Positions 8,348 to 15,700 of a DNA stretch of 35,266 nucleotides are shown one piece after another; position 1 is the first letter of the stretch, and the number at the start of each line of letters is the position of its first letter. This stretch comes from Candidatus Diapherotrites archaeon CG08_land_8_20_14_0_20_34_12 (lineage in GTDB: Archaea; Iainarchaeota; Iainarchaeia; Iainarchaeales; 0-14-0-20-34-12), in contig PEXL01000033.1 in NCBI GenBank assembly GCA_002779065.1, forward strand, positions 1-35,266, read 5' to 3'. A model generated the notes under the pieces. That model was not told the DNA's origin. It made no database searches and saw nothing but the letters and a program-made list of their open reading frames with translations. A program made the position numbers and the translations under genes.

Positions 8348-8764
8348 TTAATCAAAATAAAGCCCTTTTATGCCTTCAAGCTCTGGCTTTCTTCGTGCTT
8401 TCACTTTTGAAGTTATTAGAACTATTTCATTAGTAATATTTACCTTTGCAGAAAAAAGATGCCCTCCAATTGGTTTAAATTCATGGTTGAACAAAACAGC
8501 ATGAAAATGAAATAAATACTTAGCGCCATCTTTTAAAATATTTCCCTGAATTGAGCAAAGTTCGTGCGGCTCAGATTTTTTTACCTTAACATAGCTTGAG
8601 CCATCATATGCTGCAATTTCAAAATCCTTTAACATGCCAATAAAAGAAACCACTGATGCAAACTTAACCTTGTATTTTTTGCAAACTTTTTCCAAACATT
8701 CAAATACATCTTCATCCGGCAACAATCGTATCAGAATAAGGTTATTGTCTTTTTTTGAGTACAT
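8348..8764 (-). CDS. PPC (DUF296) domain protein
   Basis: A 138-residue single-domain protein with the plant and prokaryote conserved (PPC/DUF296) pattern: a hydrophobic start LILIRLLPDEDV, the Ser/Gly-rich FASVVSFIGML (family: ISAIGSL), then the metal-site-like HFHAVLF and GGHLFSAKVNITNEIVL. Archaeal members form trimers; plant AHL relatives fuse the domain to AT-hooks, but no AT-hook is seen here apart from the basic SKVKARRK near the end. Function in archaea is not settled. First gene of a probable two-gene transcript with the RNase HIII gene. Confidence 0.75.
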   Translation of the reverse strand: MYSKKDNNLILIRLLPDEDVFECLEKVCKKYKVKFASVVSFIGMLKDFEIAAYDGSSYVKVKKSEPHELCSIQGNILKDGAKYLFHFHAVLFNHEFKPIGGHLFSAKVNITNEIVLITSKVKARRKPELEGIKGLYFD

Positions 8765-8851
8765 ATAATCAGTAAATATAAGAGGATTAGTTAAATTAAA
8801 AAGGTTATTTATGATTAATTTTATTTACCTCAGATAAAAGGCGGTGTAATT

Positions 8852-10069
8852 ATGAAGTATAGCTATATTATGATTTTATTTTTGATTTTAAGTATCCCAA
8901 CAGTTTTTTCAACAGTACTTGAAACTACTTATATTTTGGAGGTGCAGTCAGCATCATTAAACCCTACAAAGGTATATGCTAATGATACCTTCACAATAAA
9001 AGTTGACTTAAAAAACAAAGCATCATATTACGATGCAACAAATGTAAACTTACGAGTTGAACTGCCTGAGGTAATGGAGGGGGTAAAAACTGAAGCACAT
9101 GCAGATGCAATTACTCCAGGACAGACAGTAAGCTTAGTTTTAGAGATTAAAGCAAAGGAAAATGCTATTCCTTCTGATTACACCCTGCCAATTTATGTAA
9201 CATATAACAGAGCTGAATCAGAATTGACTGAAAAATATTCTGTAACAGCCACTATCTCAAGATTGATAAAATTGGATAATCAGGATATTAAATTATCGGA
9301 CAATAGCCCGCATATTGGGGATACATTAACAATAAGTTCAAAGGTAAAAAATGTAGGAAATGGAGAAGCAAGAACTGTTTCTGTTACCCTTAAAAAATCA
9401 GATTCATCTGATTTTGGGAATTTTATTGTGCTTTCAGATACTAAGATACAGCTAGGCAATATTTCACCAGGCAAAACTACTGAAGTTTCATTCAAAATAA
9501 TGCCTGGCAAGAAAATTACTCCTGGAACTTATACTTTCCAATTAGATTCAAATTGCACTGATTGTCCAGAATTGGAAACAGAAAAAATCAGCTTCGAGGT
9601 TTTGGGAAAGCCGAATTTAATTATTTCAGGAATTGATTTTTCAGTAGAAGGGAAGCAAGAAAAAAAGATATTGCAGGGAGATGCATTTTCAGTATCTGTG
9701 CAGCTTGACAATATTGGTGAAGAAAAGGCAAAAGCAGTTGAAGTTTTATTAGAATCTGACCCTGAAATTGTCGGGATAAAAAAAGCATATGTCGGAAATA
9801 TTGACAATGATGATTCTGGTACTGCAATCTTCGACCTTATTGCAAATGATATTGCAAAGGAAGGAGAACATAACATAAAAATGACTGTGAAATATAAGGA
9901 TGAATTAGGCCAAGAAAAATCATTTGAAGATAATTACTCAATTTACTTGAACAAAAAACCAGAGCCATCAATAGTTGTTCCTTTGGTTTTAGTAATCATA
10001 ATTTTAGTGCTTGCATATTTTACCATAAAGATGGTATTCAGGCAGCTTGCATTAAGAAAGATGGAATAA
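8852..10069 (+). CDS. Secreted CARDB/COG1361-like surface protein with C-terminal anchor
   Basis: Signal peptide at residues 1-20 (ILFLILSIPTVFS core), then three immunoglobulin-like repeats of the CARDB/COG1361 kind (about 28-130, 140-250, 255-365), each with phrases such as VDLKNKASYYDATNVNLRV, KVKNVGNGEARTVSVTL and QLDNIGEEKAKAVEVLL. One CxxC-like pair (CTDC) occurs in the second. A single membrane helix near 374-393 precedes a short basic cytoplasmic tail (FRQLALRKME). The start is backed by an AGGCGGTG ribosome site. It is directly upstream of a MacB-type permease and ATPase, an arrangement seen in many archaea, which suggests it is the extracytoplasmic partner of that transporter. Confidence 0.75.
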   Translation: MKYSYIMILFLILSIPTVFSTVLETTYILEVQSASLNPTKVYANDTFTIKVDLKNKASYYDATNVNLRVELPEVMEGVKTEAHADAITPGQTVSLVLEIKAKENAIPSDYTLPIYVTYNRAESELTEKYSVTATISRLIKLDNQDIKLSDNSPHIGDTLTISSKVKNVGNGEARTVSVTLKKSDSSDFGNFIVLSDTKIQLGNISPGKTTEVSFKIMPGKKITPGTYTFQLDSNCTDCPELETEKISFEVLGKPNLIISGIDFSVEGKQEKKILQGDAFSVSVQLDNIGEEKAKAVEVLLESDPEIVGIKKAYVGNIDNDDSGTAIFDLIANDIAKEGEHNIKMTVKYKDELGQEKSFEDNYSIYLNKKPEPSIVVPLVLVIIILVLAYFTIKMVFRQLALRKME

Positions 10070-10081
10070 AGTTCCATCTTT
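10057..10081 (+). terminator. Hairpin over the stop codon of the surface-protein gene
   Basis: AAAGATGGAA (10057-10066) pairs perfectly with TTCCATCTTT (10072-10081), loop of 5, followed by TATTTTTATT. It includes the last codons and stop. It could terminate or attenuate read-through into the permease gene starting at 10103. Confidence 0.6.
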
Positions 10082-10102
10082 TATTTTTATTAATGGGATT
10101 TT

Positions 10103-11245
10103 ATGCTAAAGCTAAGCTTATTGAACCTATTTAGAAGAAAAAGCCGGACATTTTTATCTTTGCTAGGCATTACTATTGGAGTAGGAACATTAATTGCCAT
10201 GGTTGCGGTTGTTGATGGCACATATTCACAGTTCAATTCACTGATTGCCCAATTCCAAGGCTTGTCAATAATGGAAAAAGATTCTGCAAACCAGACACTT
10301 TCAAAATTAGATATAACTCTAAAGGATAAATTAGAGAATGTTCAGGGGGTTAGAACTGTTTTGCCTGAAATTTGGCTAATGCCTACTAGCATAGATGGCA
10401 AAAGCTTAAGCCTTGAGAGCATGACAAGTACTCCACCTTTTATTTATGGAGTGGATACAATGGAATATACTAAAATGAGAGGGAATGGCTGGATTGGTGA
10501 GCTTGATAAAGGAAAAAAATTGCAACCAAGCGATAATAAAAAAGCAATGATAGGGGCGAAGGTTGCTGAAACATATGATAAATTTGTTGGATCTTCGATA
10601 AAATTGGGGGATAAAACATTTGAGGTTGTAGGAATAATGAAAAATGAGTCCTCCTTAATGGAAACAATTATTGTAATACCGTTAGATGATGCTAGGATAA
10701 TGAGTGCCTTGCCTGTTGACAAAGTGAATTCCTACTATGTTGAACTCGAAAATGCAAAGGATGATGGCAAGATAAAAAAAATAATTGAATTCAAATATGG
10801 AAATGAACTTGATGCATCGACATCATCAGATTATTCAGATCAATTTTCTTCGGTTCTTGGAAATTTCAGAATGGTCGTTATACTTGTTGGATTATTGGCC
10901 GCAATTGTCTCTGCAATTGGCGTGATAAATACAATGTTAATGAATGTTATGGAAAGGAAAAGAGAAATAGGAACATTAAAAGCGGGCGGATGGTCTTCAA
11001 TACATATAATCAAAATGATTTTAATTGAAGCTGCATTGATAGGGGTCATAGGGGCATTATTGGGGTTATTGCTTGGTTTAAGTTTAACCTATATTTTAAA
11101 TATTTTATTTGGATTAGATTCAGTTATAACCCAAGAACTATTAACACAATCAGCATTATTTGCTATTGGCTTAAGTTTATTTGCGGGGTTATATCCTGCA
11201 TACAGGGCAGCTAAATTAGACCCTGTGGAAGCTATGACTTACTAA
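10103..11245 (+). CDS. MacB/FtsX-type ABC transporter permease
   Basis: A 380-residue permease with MacB topology: one N-terminal helix after LNLFRRKSRTFLSLLGITIG (family: NLxRxKxRTxLTxLGIxIG), a large extracytoplasmic MacB_PCD domain (about 45-240) and three C-terminal helices including INTMLMNVMERKREIGTLKAGG, the FtsX signature, and AGLYPAYRAAKLDPVEAM at the end. Such permeases act as mechanotransmitters, moving substrates or driving envelope proteins rather than classic transport. The downstream ATPase gene starts immediately after its stop, so the two are co-expressed. A homologous permease lies at 28631-29767. Confidence 0.87.
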   Translation: MLKLSLLNLFRRKSRTFLSLLGITIGVGTLIAMVAVVDGTYSQFNSLIAQFQGLSIMEKDSANQTLSKLDITLKDKLENVQGVRTVLPEIWLMPTSIDGKSLSLESMTSTPPFIYGVDTMEYTKMRGNGWIGELDKGKKLQPSDNKKAMIGAKVAETYDKFVGSSIKLGDKTFEVVGIMKNESSLMETIIVIPLDDARIMSALPVDKVNSYYVELENAKDDGKIKKIIEFKYGNELDASTSSDYSDQFSSVLGNFRMVVILVGLLAAIVSAIGVINTMLMNVMERKREIGTLKAGGWSSIHIIKMILIEAALIGVIGALLGLLLGLSLTYILNILFGLDSVITQELLTQSALFAIGLSLFAGLYPAYRAAKLDPVEAMTY

Positions 11246-11986
11246 ATGATCATTATGGCAAAAAAATCTCAAGGATTAATTGAAGCTATTGAAGTTAAGA
11301 AAGACTATCAGATGGAAAAAATAACAGTAAATGCACTGCGTGGTGTTTCTTTAACAATCAATAAAGGAGATTTTGCGATGATTGTTGGCCCTTCTGGTTC
11401 AGGAAAAACTACTTTGATGCATATTTTGGGTGCGTTAGATCATCCTTCTTCAGGCAAAGTATATATTGAAGGAAAGGATATTACAACAACTGATGATTGG
11501 GAGCTTACATTGATAAGAAGAAAGAAAGTTGGTTTTATTTTCCAAACATTTAATCTTATTCCAACACTCACTGCATTAGAAAATGTTATGATACCCACAG
11601 AACCATTAAAGATTGATGAAAATGAGGTAATTAAAAGGGCAAAAAATCTTTTGAAAATTGTGGGTTTGGAAGAACGAATGTTTCATAAGCCATCTGAATT
11701 ATCAGGAGGCCAGAGGCAAAGGGTAAGCGTTGCACGCTCTTTAATTAATGATCCTCAAATCATAATGGCAGATGAGCCAACTGGAAATTTAGATTCAATT
11801 ACCGGGTTGAAAATAATTTCTTTGCTTAGAGAATTAAATGAAAAAGAAGAGAAAACATGTGTTATGGTGACACATGACCAGAACTTATTGAAATATGCAA
11901 CAAAAAGGATTTACATTGTTGATGGAATGATTGCAAGGATTGAAACAGGAAAATATACTGAAACATTAAGCCATGAACTTCCTTAG
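11246..11986 (+). CDS. MacB/LolD-type ABC transporter ATPase
   Basis: Complete ABC ATPase of 246 residues: Walker A VGPSGSGKTT, Q-loop FIFQTFNLIPTLTALENV (typical of the LolD/MacB clade), signature LSGGQRQRVSVARSL, Walker B IIMADEPTGNLDS and H-loop MVTHD. It powers the permease encoded directly upstream; the ATG follows the permease stop with no gap. A second ATG at 11255 (MAKKS) is equally possible as the start. This is the only such ATPase in the window and could also serve the permease at 28631-29767. Confidence 0.92.
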   Translation: MIIMAKKSQGLIEAIEVKKDYQMEKITVNALRGVSLTINKGDFAMIVGPSGSGKTTLMHILGALDHPSSGKVYIEGKDITTTDDWELTLIRRKKVGFIFQTFNLIPTLTALENVMIPTEPLKIDENEVIKRAKNLLKIVGLEERMFHKPSELSGGQRQRVSVARSLINDPQIIMADEPTGNLDSITGLKIISLLRELNEKEEKTCVMVTHDQNLLKYATKRIYIVDGMIARIETGKYTETLSHELP

Positions 11987-12040
11987 GTTCAGCGGAAATC
12001 TACTCTTCCAAAAAGGATTTAATTGATAAAAAGAACCTAA
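11983..12040. repeat. Inverted repeat between the ABC operon and the endonuclease gene
   Basis: TTAGGTTC (11983-11990) and GAACCTAA (12033-12040) are perfect inverted copies 42 bases apart. They span the ATPase stop codon and the region just before the endonuclease start. They could form a long-loop hairpin or mark the left edge of the inserted endonuclease gene. Confidence 0.4.
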
Positions 12041-12044
12041 TTCT

Positions 12045-13049
12045 ATGAGATTAAATCTATTCAAATTACATGATCTTGAATTGGATTCTTCATTGAGACA
12101 ATGTCTTAGGGCATATACTATACTGCCAAAATTTTGCAAAAATCCTGACGATAAAAACATAAAGGCTAAACAAATTATAAATTGTCTTAGGACAATTGAC
12201 AAGAAACTTAAACACAAAAACAAGGATTGGAGAAAAAAATGGGTTGAACTAATCCCTTATCAAATTAAAAAAGAAACTTTAAAAGACTGGTTTATTGGAA
12301 GGGCTTCAATCCCATTAATCGCCTTAGAAAAGTTATATTATTTTAACTGTAAATTGGAACTTAGAAAAATCTGCAATAATCTAAAATATGTTTCTAGCAG
12401 TACTAAGGAACCTATTAGGATGCCTACTGAATTATCTGCTGATTTAATTTACCTAACAGGCCTAATTTTGGGTGATGGCAGCATGCCAAGGACTAAAATA
12501 AAAGGTAACAACTATGACTATAAACTGCAAATAATAAGTAAGCATAAGAAATTCCTAACAAAACAGATAGTTCCCCTATTCAAGAAAAATTTTGGGATAA
12601 GGAGATTTGATTTAAGATATCGAAATGCTTGGATGCTAACCATTCGACACAAATCAGTAACTAGATTTTTTAATAAAATAGTAGGATTGCCTTTTGGCAA
12701 TAAAAGTTCGATAGCTGAGATCCCACAAATCATAAAAACATTGCACCCAAAAAAAGTGATACCATTTATTGCAGGCCTCATTGATAGTGACATAGGAAAG
12801 CACAGTAAAGCCATGGGTTGCACTTTTAGAAGCAAAAAATTAGTTGTCGAATTGATTGACTATTTTGGCAAAATAGGCATAACAGCTAAACATTATGGGA
12901 TCCATTATAAAAATGAAATATATGAACAAAACGATTTTACTATCCCAAAATCCCAAATAAAAAGATTAAAAGGATTACTGACGGAAGTATATTTACCTAA
13001 AAGAAAAGATAGACTCAAAACAATTTATGAATTAGCAGGGATCCCATAG
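12045..13049 (+). CDS. LAGLIDADG homing endonuclease ending inside a tRNA gene
   Basis: A 334-residue monomeric-type endonuclease. The N-terminal ~125 residues are basic and helical, with DWFIGRASIPLIALEKLYYF resembling the HTH found in archaeal LAGLIDADG proteins. The two catalytic motifs are LTGLILGDGS (about 139-148) and FIAGLIDSDIG, spaced about 105 residues, each with an acidic metal ligand. Between them are the usual saddle segments (KLQIISKHKKFLTK, WMLTIRHKSVTRFF). The final codons (A-G-I-P-stop) are formed by the first bases of tRNA-Leu (13035-13049). The ORF is intact and not inside an intein or the short tRNA intron. It probably makes double-strand breaks promoting its own spread; the tRNA gene is the obvious candidate target. 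DNA target unproven. Confidence 0.85.
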   Translation: MRLNLFKLHDLELDSSLRQCLRAYTILPKFCKNPDDKNIKAKQIINCLRTIDKKLKHKNKDWRKKWVELIPYQIKKETLKDWFIGRASIPLIALEKLYYFNCKLELRKICNNLKYVSSSTKEPIRMPTELSADLIYLTGLILGDGSMPRTKIKGNNYDYKLQIISKHKKFLTKQIVPLFKKNFGIRRFDLRYRNAWMLTIRHKSVTRFFNKIVGLPFGNKSSIAEIPQIIKTLHPKKVIPFIAGLIDSDIGKHSKAMGCTFRSKKLVVELIDYFGKIGITAKHYGIHYKNEIYEQNDFTIPKSQIKRLKGLLTEVYLPKRKDRLKTIYELAGIP

Positions 13050-13142
13050 TGGCAATTGGACTGGATTCAGGACATCTTTCAATAAAAATGTGAAATTTCC
13101 AGTGGCTTAGTGCCTTCGGGGGTTCGAGTCCTCCTCCCTGCA
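13035..13142 (+). tRNA. tRNA-Leu(CAG) with an intron in the anticodon loop
   Basis: Folded by eye. Acceptor GCAGGGA (13035-13041) pairs fully with TCCCTGC (13135-13141); discriminator A 13142, CCA not encoded. D-stem CCA (13044-13046)/TGG (13057-13059), with GG in the loop. Anticodon stem CTGGA (13061-13065)/TCCAG (13098-13102), mature loop TTCAGG+T giving anticodon CAG (13068-13070). Long variable region of 15 bases (13103-13117, GGC/GCC stem), making it class II as expected for Leu. T-stem GGGGG/CCTCC around loop TTCGAGT (13123-13129). Mature length is 83 after removal of a 25-base intron. Its 5' end overlaps the endonuclease gene, so the promoter must lie inside that ORF or upstream of it. 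Confidence 0.93.
13072..13096 (+). other. 25-nt tRNA intron with canonical bulge-helix-bulge
   Basis: Between positions 37 and 38 of tRNA-Leu. The anticodon stem is followed by a 4-bp central helix TTCA (13066-13069)/TGAA (13091-13094), flanked by 3-nt bulges GGA (13070-13072) and ATT (13095-13097), and an inner helix CAT (13073-13075)/ATG (13088-13090). Cutting after the second base of each bulge, as the archaeal endonuclease does, gives the seven-base loop TTCAGGT. Confidence 0.88.
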
Positions 13143-13293
13143 CTGCCAATCGGAGATTGGAAATAGGCCGTATGCTCGAAGAGCAATTTTTGATAAAACT
13201 TCCTTCTAAAATTCAAAGAAGTTTAGAGGACCGTTAAAACTTTGTTTTAACTGGTTTTGTTAAAAAGTTTTGAGGACTGCCTCCTGCACCATC
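13143..13293 (+). other. Hairpin-rich noncoding stretch after tRNA-Leu
   Basis: No ORF. Successive hairpins are visible: CCAATC/GATTGG (13146-13160), TGCTC/GAGCA (13173-13185), AAACTTC/GAAGTTT (13196-13224) and a bulged ACC-GTTAAAAC/GTTTTAACTGGT (13230-13255). A near-direct repeat GTTTWGAGGAC occurs at 13221-13231 and 13267-13277. This may be an unrecognised small RNA or decayed mobile sequence; it matches no RNA family I know. The 13230-13255 hairpin resembles the array at 15723-15846. Confidence 0.45.
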
Positions 13294-13352
13294 TTTCTTT
13301 TTCTCTTCCCAAGAGAAAAAGAAATATAGGTCTTTCAAAGAAAAAGAGAAAA
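13294..13352 (+). repeat. Hairpin-TATAGGT element, copy A
   Basis: TTTCTTTTTCTCTT (13294-13307), a CCC loop and its exact complement (13311-13324) form a 14-bp hairpin. It is followed by TATAGGT (13325-13331) and then a second purine tract AAAGAAAAAGAGAAAA (13337-13352). The same order of parts occurs at 15391-15443 and, reversed, at 15701-15879. Confidence 0.6.
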
Positions 13353-13377
13353 TTATTTTCAAAAAAAGAAAAAGAAA

Positions 13378-13872
13378 CTAATTAGTTAAAGGCATAAAAG
13401 GGCTAGCGATTATTTCTATTTTGTGCGGCATAACTAATGTATAATAATAATTAAAATTTAGGTTAAGCGATTCATCTGCAAAAATTCCTTGATAAACATA
13501 TTCGGCTGAAGCAATATTTACTGAATCTGAAATTAATTTAAGGTTTTTATTATTTTTAAGAAGTTGTTCATTAAAAGAATCAATCTTTTGTTGTGTTATA
13601 TCATCTTGAAGACAGTAAACAAGCCTTATTCCATCAGGTTGGGCTGATTCAACATTTTCTGAAATGACCGCTGTATGATTACCAAAATTATTTGAAATAA
13701 TTGGGTCAATAACCTTATGAATCTTAGAAGCAAAATCTGAGGTTATCGGTACTTCTTTGCTGCATTCTTTATCTGTCTTTCCTATTGGTTGATTATCATC
13801 TGGAAGATATGCGCAACCACTCAACAATAAAAGACTAAATATAGAAAATGCGACAAATAATTTACAACCCAT
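13378..13872 (-). CDS. Predicted lipoprotein, unknown function
   Basis: A 164-residue protein with a lipoprotein signal: MGCKLFVAFSIFSLLLLSGC, lipobox LSGC with the modified Cys at residue 20. The mature part is about 145 residues of mixed alpha/beta character with no family I recognise; two more Cys (in KECSKE and VYCLQDD) could form a disulfide. It is divergent from the Cys-repeat lipoprotein at 13959 and shares an 86-base promoter region with it, so the two may be co-regulated. Confidence 0.65.
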   Translation of the reverse strand: MGCKLFVAFSIFSLLLLSGCAYLPDDNQPIGKTDKECSKEVPITSDFASKIHKVIDPIISNNFGNHTAVISENVESAQPDGIRLVYCLQDDITQQKIDSFNEQLLKNNKNLKLISDSVNIASAEYVYQGIFADESLNLNFNYYYTLVMPHKIEIIASPFMPLTN

Positions 13873-13958
13873 AATTAAGTATGTGTAAATAGAAATAATA
13901 ATCCTTTGCTTTTTTCATAAACGTTATCTTTTTATAGGACAAATAGCTTAATAATATC

Positions 13959-14666
13959 ATGAAAAAAATACTTATAATATTGGGAATTTTAGCAACTTTT
14001 GTTATTTTATCAGGTTGTGTTCAACAGCCACAGATTGTAACACAATATATTTGTTCAGACGGAACAACTGTTGCGGACAAAACATTGTGCCCAGCAGCCA
14101 AAATAGCTGATGAAACAAAGACAGCAGCACCAGAAGTAGAGGAAACTACCCTTGAATCACAATTGGCAGTCTGCTATGGGATGCCATCAACCCAATCAGG
14201 TTCGTTGGAAGATATTTGCATAATTGGACTTGCAGGAAAACTTAAAGATACCTCATTGTGCAAAAAGTTGGCAAAAGACCAGCGCATGACTTGCTATGTT
14301 TTAGTAGGTGGGGTAAAAAAAGACCCTGATGTATGCCTAGAAGCTGAATTCCAAGAAGATGAATGCTATAATAAATATGCAACAGAAAAAAAGGATGCTT
14401 CTGTTTGCGAGAAAATCAAGGAAGCCAACTATAAAAGCAACTGTTACCAGAGCGTAGCCAATTATACTGGAGATCCTGCACTATGCGATAAAATAACTAT
14501 GATAAACTCGAAAGACTACTGCTATCGTGATATGGCAAATAAATTCCAAGACATAACCTATTGCAACAAGGTAACAACCGCTAACCTAAAACAAGAGTGC
14601 TTGCAGAATTTACAGAATATGCAAGGTGGTTCAAAACCAGTGATGGAAATGCCAGCAGGGAAATAA
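13959..14666 (+). CDS. Cys-repeat lipoprotein
   Basis: Signal and lipobox ILSGC (Cys at about residue 20) direct the 235-residue product to the outer face of the membrane. After a Thr/Ala/Glu-rich linker (about 50-70) come roughly five repeats of about 28 residues of the form D-x-x-x-C-x-K-I/L-x(6-9)-C-Y, for example DTSLCKKLAKDQRMTCY, DASVCEKIKEANYKSNCY and DPALCDKITMINSKDYCY. Paired cysteines per repeat suggest disulfides. Function unknown; comparable Cys-pair repeat proteins are common in DPANN-type genomes. It may be a client of the thiol-redox proteins at 24658 and 29913. Confidence 0.7.
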   Translation: MKKILIILGILATFVILSGCVQQPQIVTQYICSDGTTVADKTLCPAAKIADETKTAAPEVEETTLESQLAVCYGMPSTQSGSLEDICIIGLAGKLKDTSLCKKLAKDQRMTCYVLVGGVKKDPDVCLEAEFQEDECYNKYATEKKDASVCEKIKEANYKSNCYQSVANYTGDPALCDKITMINSKDYCYRDMANKFQDITYCNKVTTANLKQECLQNLQNMQGGSKPVMEMPAGK

Positions 14667-14745
14667 GCAGCGTAATTTGCTAAAAAATACTAAAGAACAG
14701 AGTTCATGGTGTCTTAGGGTAAATTTTGTTAAAACTGGGGTTAAT

Positions 14746-15270
14746 ATGGATTTCTTTGATATTGTTGAAAAAAGAAGATCAATACGGTCATTTAAAGATA
14801 AACAAATTGAAAAAGAAAAATTGGACAAAATTTTGAATGCTGCTTATTTGGCACCTTCTGCTGGAAATCTGCAGGCAAGAAAAATTCTTGTGATAACAAA
14901 ACCTGAAGAAAAAAAGCAATTATGCGAAGCTTCTTTAGGGCAAAACTGTTTGAAAGAAGCTCCTGTTATTTTAGTTTTCTTTGCAATTCCAAAAGAATCT
15001 GAACAGAAATTCGGCGCTAGGGGTAGAGAGTTATATGCAATGCAGGATGCAACTATTGCTTGCACATTTGCAAATCTAGCTGCTACTGCTTTAGGATTAG
15101 CTAGTGTTTGGGTTGGCGCATTCCATGAAGACAGCATAATAAAGGCATTAAGTGCGCCTGTTGATTGTGTTCCAGTAGCTATGCTGCCAATCGGCTATGC
15201 TAATGAAAAGCCCAAGGAGAGAAGCAGAAAAAACTGGGAAGATATTTTTGTAAAGGAAAAATTTGAATAA
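14746..15270 (+). CDS. Nitroreductase-family flavoprotein
   Basis: A 174-residue FMN-dependent nitroreductase-fold protein. The N-terminal MDFFDIVEKRRSIRSFKD is the FMN-binding RRSIRxF motif; LAPSAGNLQARKILV is the second FMN contact; LAATALGLASVWVGAF (family: LAAxxLGLGTxWxG) and MLPIGYANEKPKERSRK complete the fold. ATG 14746 has GGGG just upstream and is where the family starts; the longer frame from 14677 adds an unrelated leader. Substrate not predictable. Same strand as the lipoprotein upstream, 79 bases away; a separate promoter is likely. Confidence 0.87.
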   Translation: MDFFDIVEKRRSIRSFKDKQIEKEKLDKILNAAYLAPSAGNLQARKILVITKPEEKKQLCEASLGQNCLKEAPVILVFFAIPKESEQKFGARGRELYAMQDATIACTFANLAATALGLASVWVGAFHEDSIIKALSAPVDCVPVAMLPIGYANEKPKERSRKNWEDIFVKEKFE

Positions 15271-15288
15271 AAAAATCCAAACAAAACC

Positions 15289-15298
15289 TTTTTATATT
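15289..15298 (+). promoter_or_regulatory. TATA box of RNase P RNA
   Basis: TTTTTATATT lies about 25 bases upstream of the predicted RNA 5' end at about 15319, the normal archaeal TATA-to-start distance. Confidence 0.55.
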
Positions 15299-15318
15299 CC
15301 AGCAAAGGGTATTCAGTA

Positions 15319-15697
15319 GGAAGTAGTGGAAGGCTAGCTTACGGAGACTGCATTAATGCAGTTTTCTGAGGAAAGTCCGCCCTCCCCGTCTTTTCTTTCT
15401 TTTAGAAAAAGAAAGAAAATATAGGTTGTCAAAAGAAAGAAAACTTTTTTTTGGCAAACCCTGAAAGGGAATGCTCGAAAGGGCATCTTTGGGAACAGAA
15501 ACGAACCTGCAAAGAATTACTGTGATTTAAATTGAGTTTTCTTTGAAAGGATGAAACGGCCTGAAGTTGGGAGCAAGTTTAAAACGCTAAGACGAATGCT
15601 AGCAAGCTTGGCAGGTTTAAATCCTGCGAAGTTCTTCAATGAACTTTACTGCAAATGCAGGGCTTAACAGAAGGTGGCTTACTCTCCACTGCTTCCG
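15319..15697 (+). ncRNA. rnpB: RNase P RNA, with an internal hairpin insertion
   Basis: Catalytic RNA that trims the 5' leader of pre-tRNAs. The P1 helix is formed by GGAAGTAGTGGA (15319-15330) and TCCACTGCTTCC (15685-15696), with one G-U pair. The conserved CR-I block GAGGAAAGTCCGCC is at 15368-15381; the ACAGAAAC block is near 15494-15501; the 3' conserved block AACAGAAGGTGGCTTA is at 15666-15681. A purine/pyrimidine hairpin element (15391-15443) is inserted after CR-I, before the P12-like hairpin ATGCTC...GGCAT (15470-15485). The rest of the core looks intact. A T-rich run after 15698 fits termination. Confidence 0.9.
15391..15443 (+). repeat. Hairpin-TATAGGT element, copy B, within RNase P RNA
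   Basis: TTTTCTTTCTTTT (15391-15403) is complementary to two downstream tracts: 15407-15419 next to it, and the identical AAAAGAAAGAAAA at 15431-15443. The two purine tracts are separated by TATAGGTTGTC (15420-15430). Two alternative hairpins are therefore possible in the RNA. Confidence 0.65.
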
Positions 15698-15700
15698 ACT

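Noticed and set aside
12045-13049. Intein or tRNA-intron-encoded endonuclease
   Set aside because: The frame has its own start and stop and no flanking host protein, and the tRNA intron is only 25 bases and lies outside the ORF.
13143-13293. H/ACA or C/D guide RNA
   Set aside because: No convincing ACA box at the 3' end and no C/D box pair; only an ANANNA-like stretch, too weak to call.
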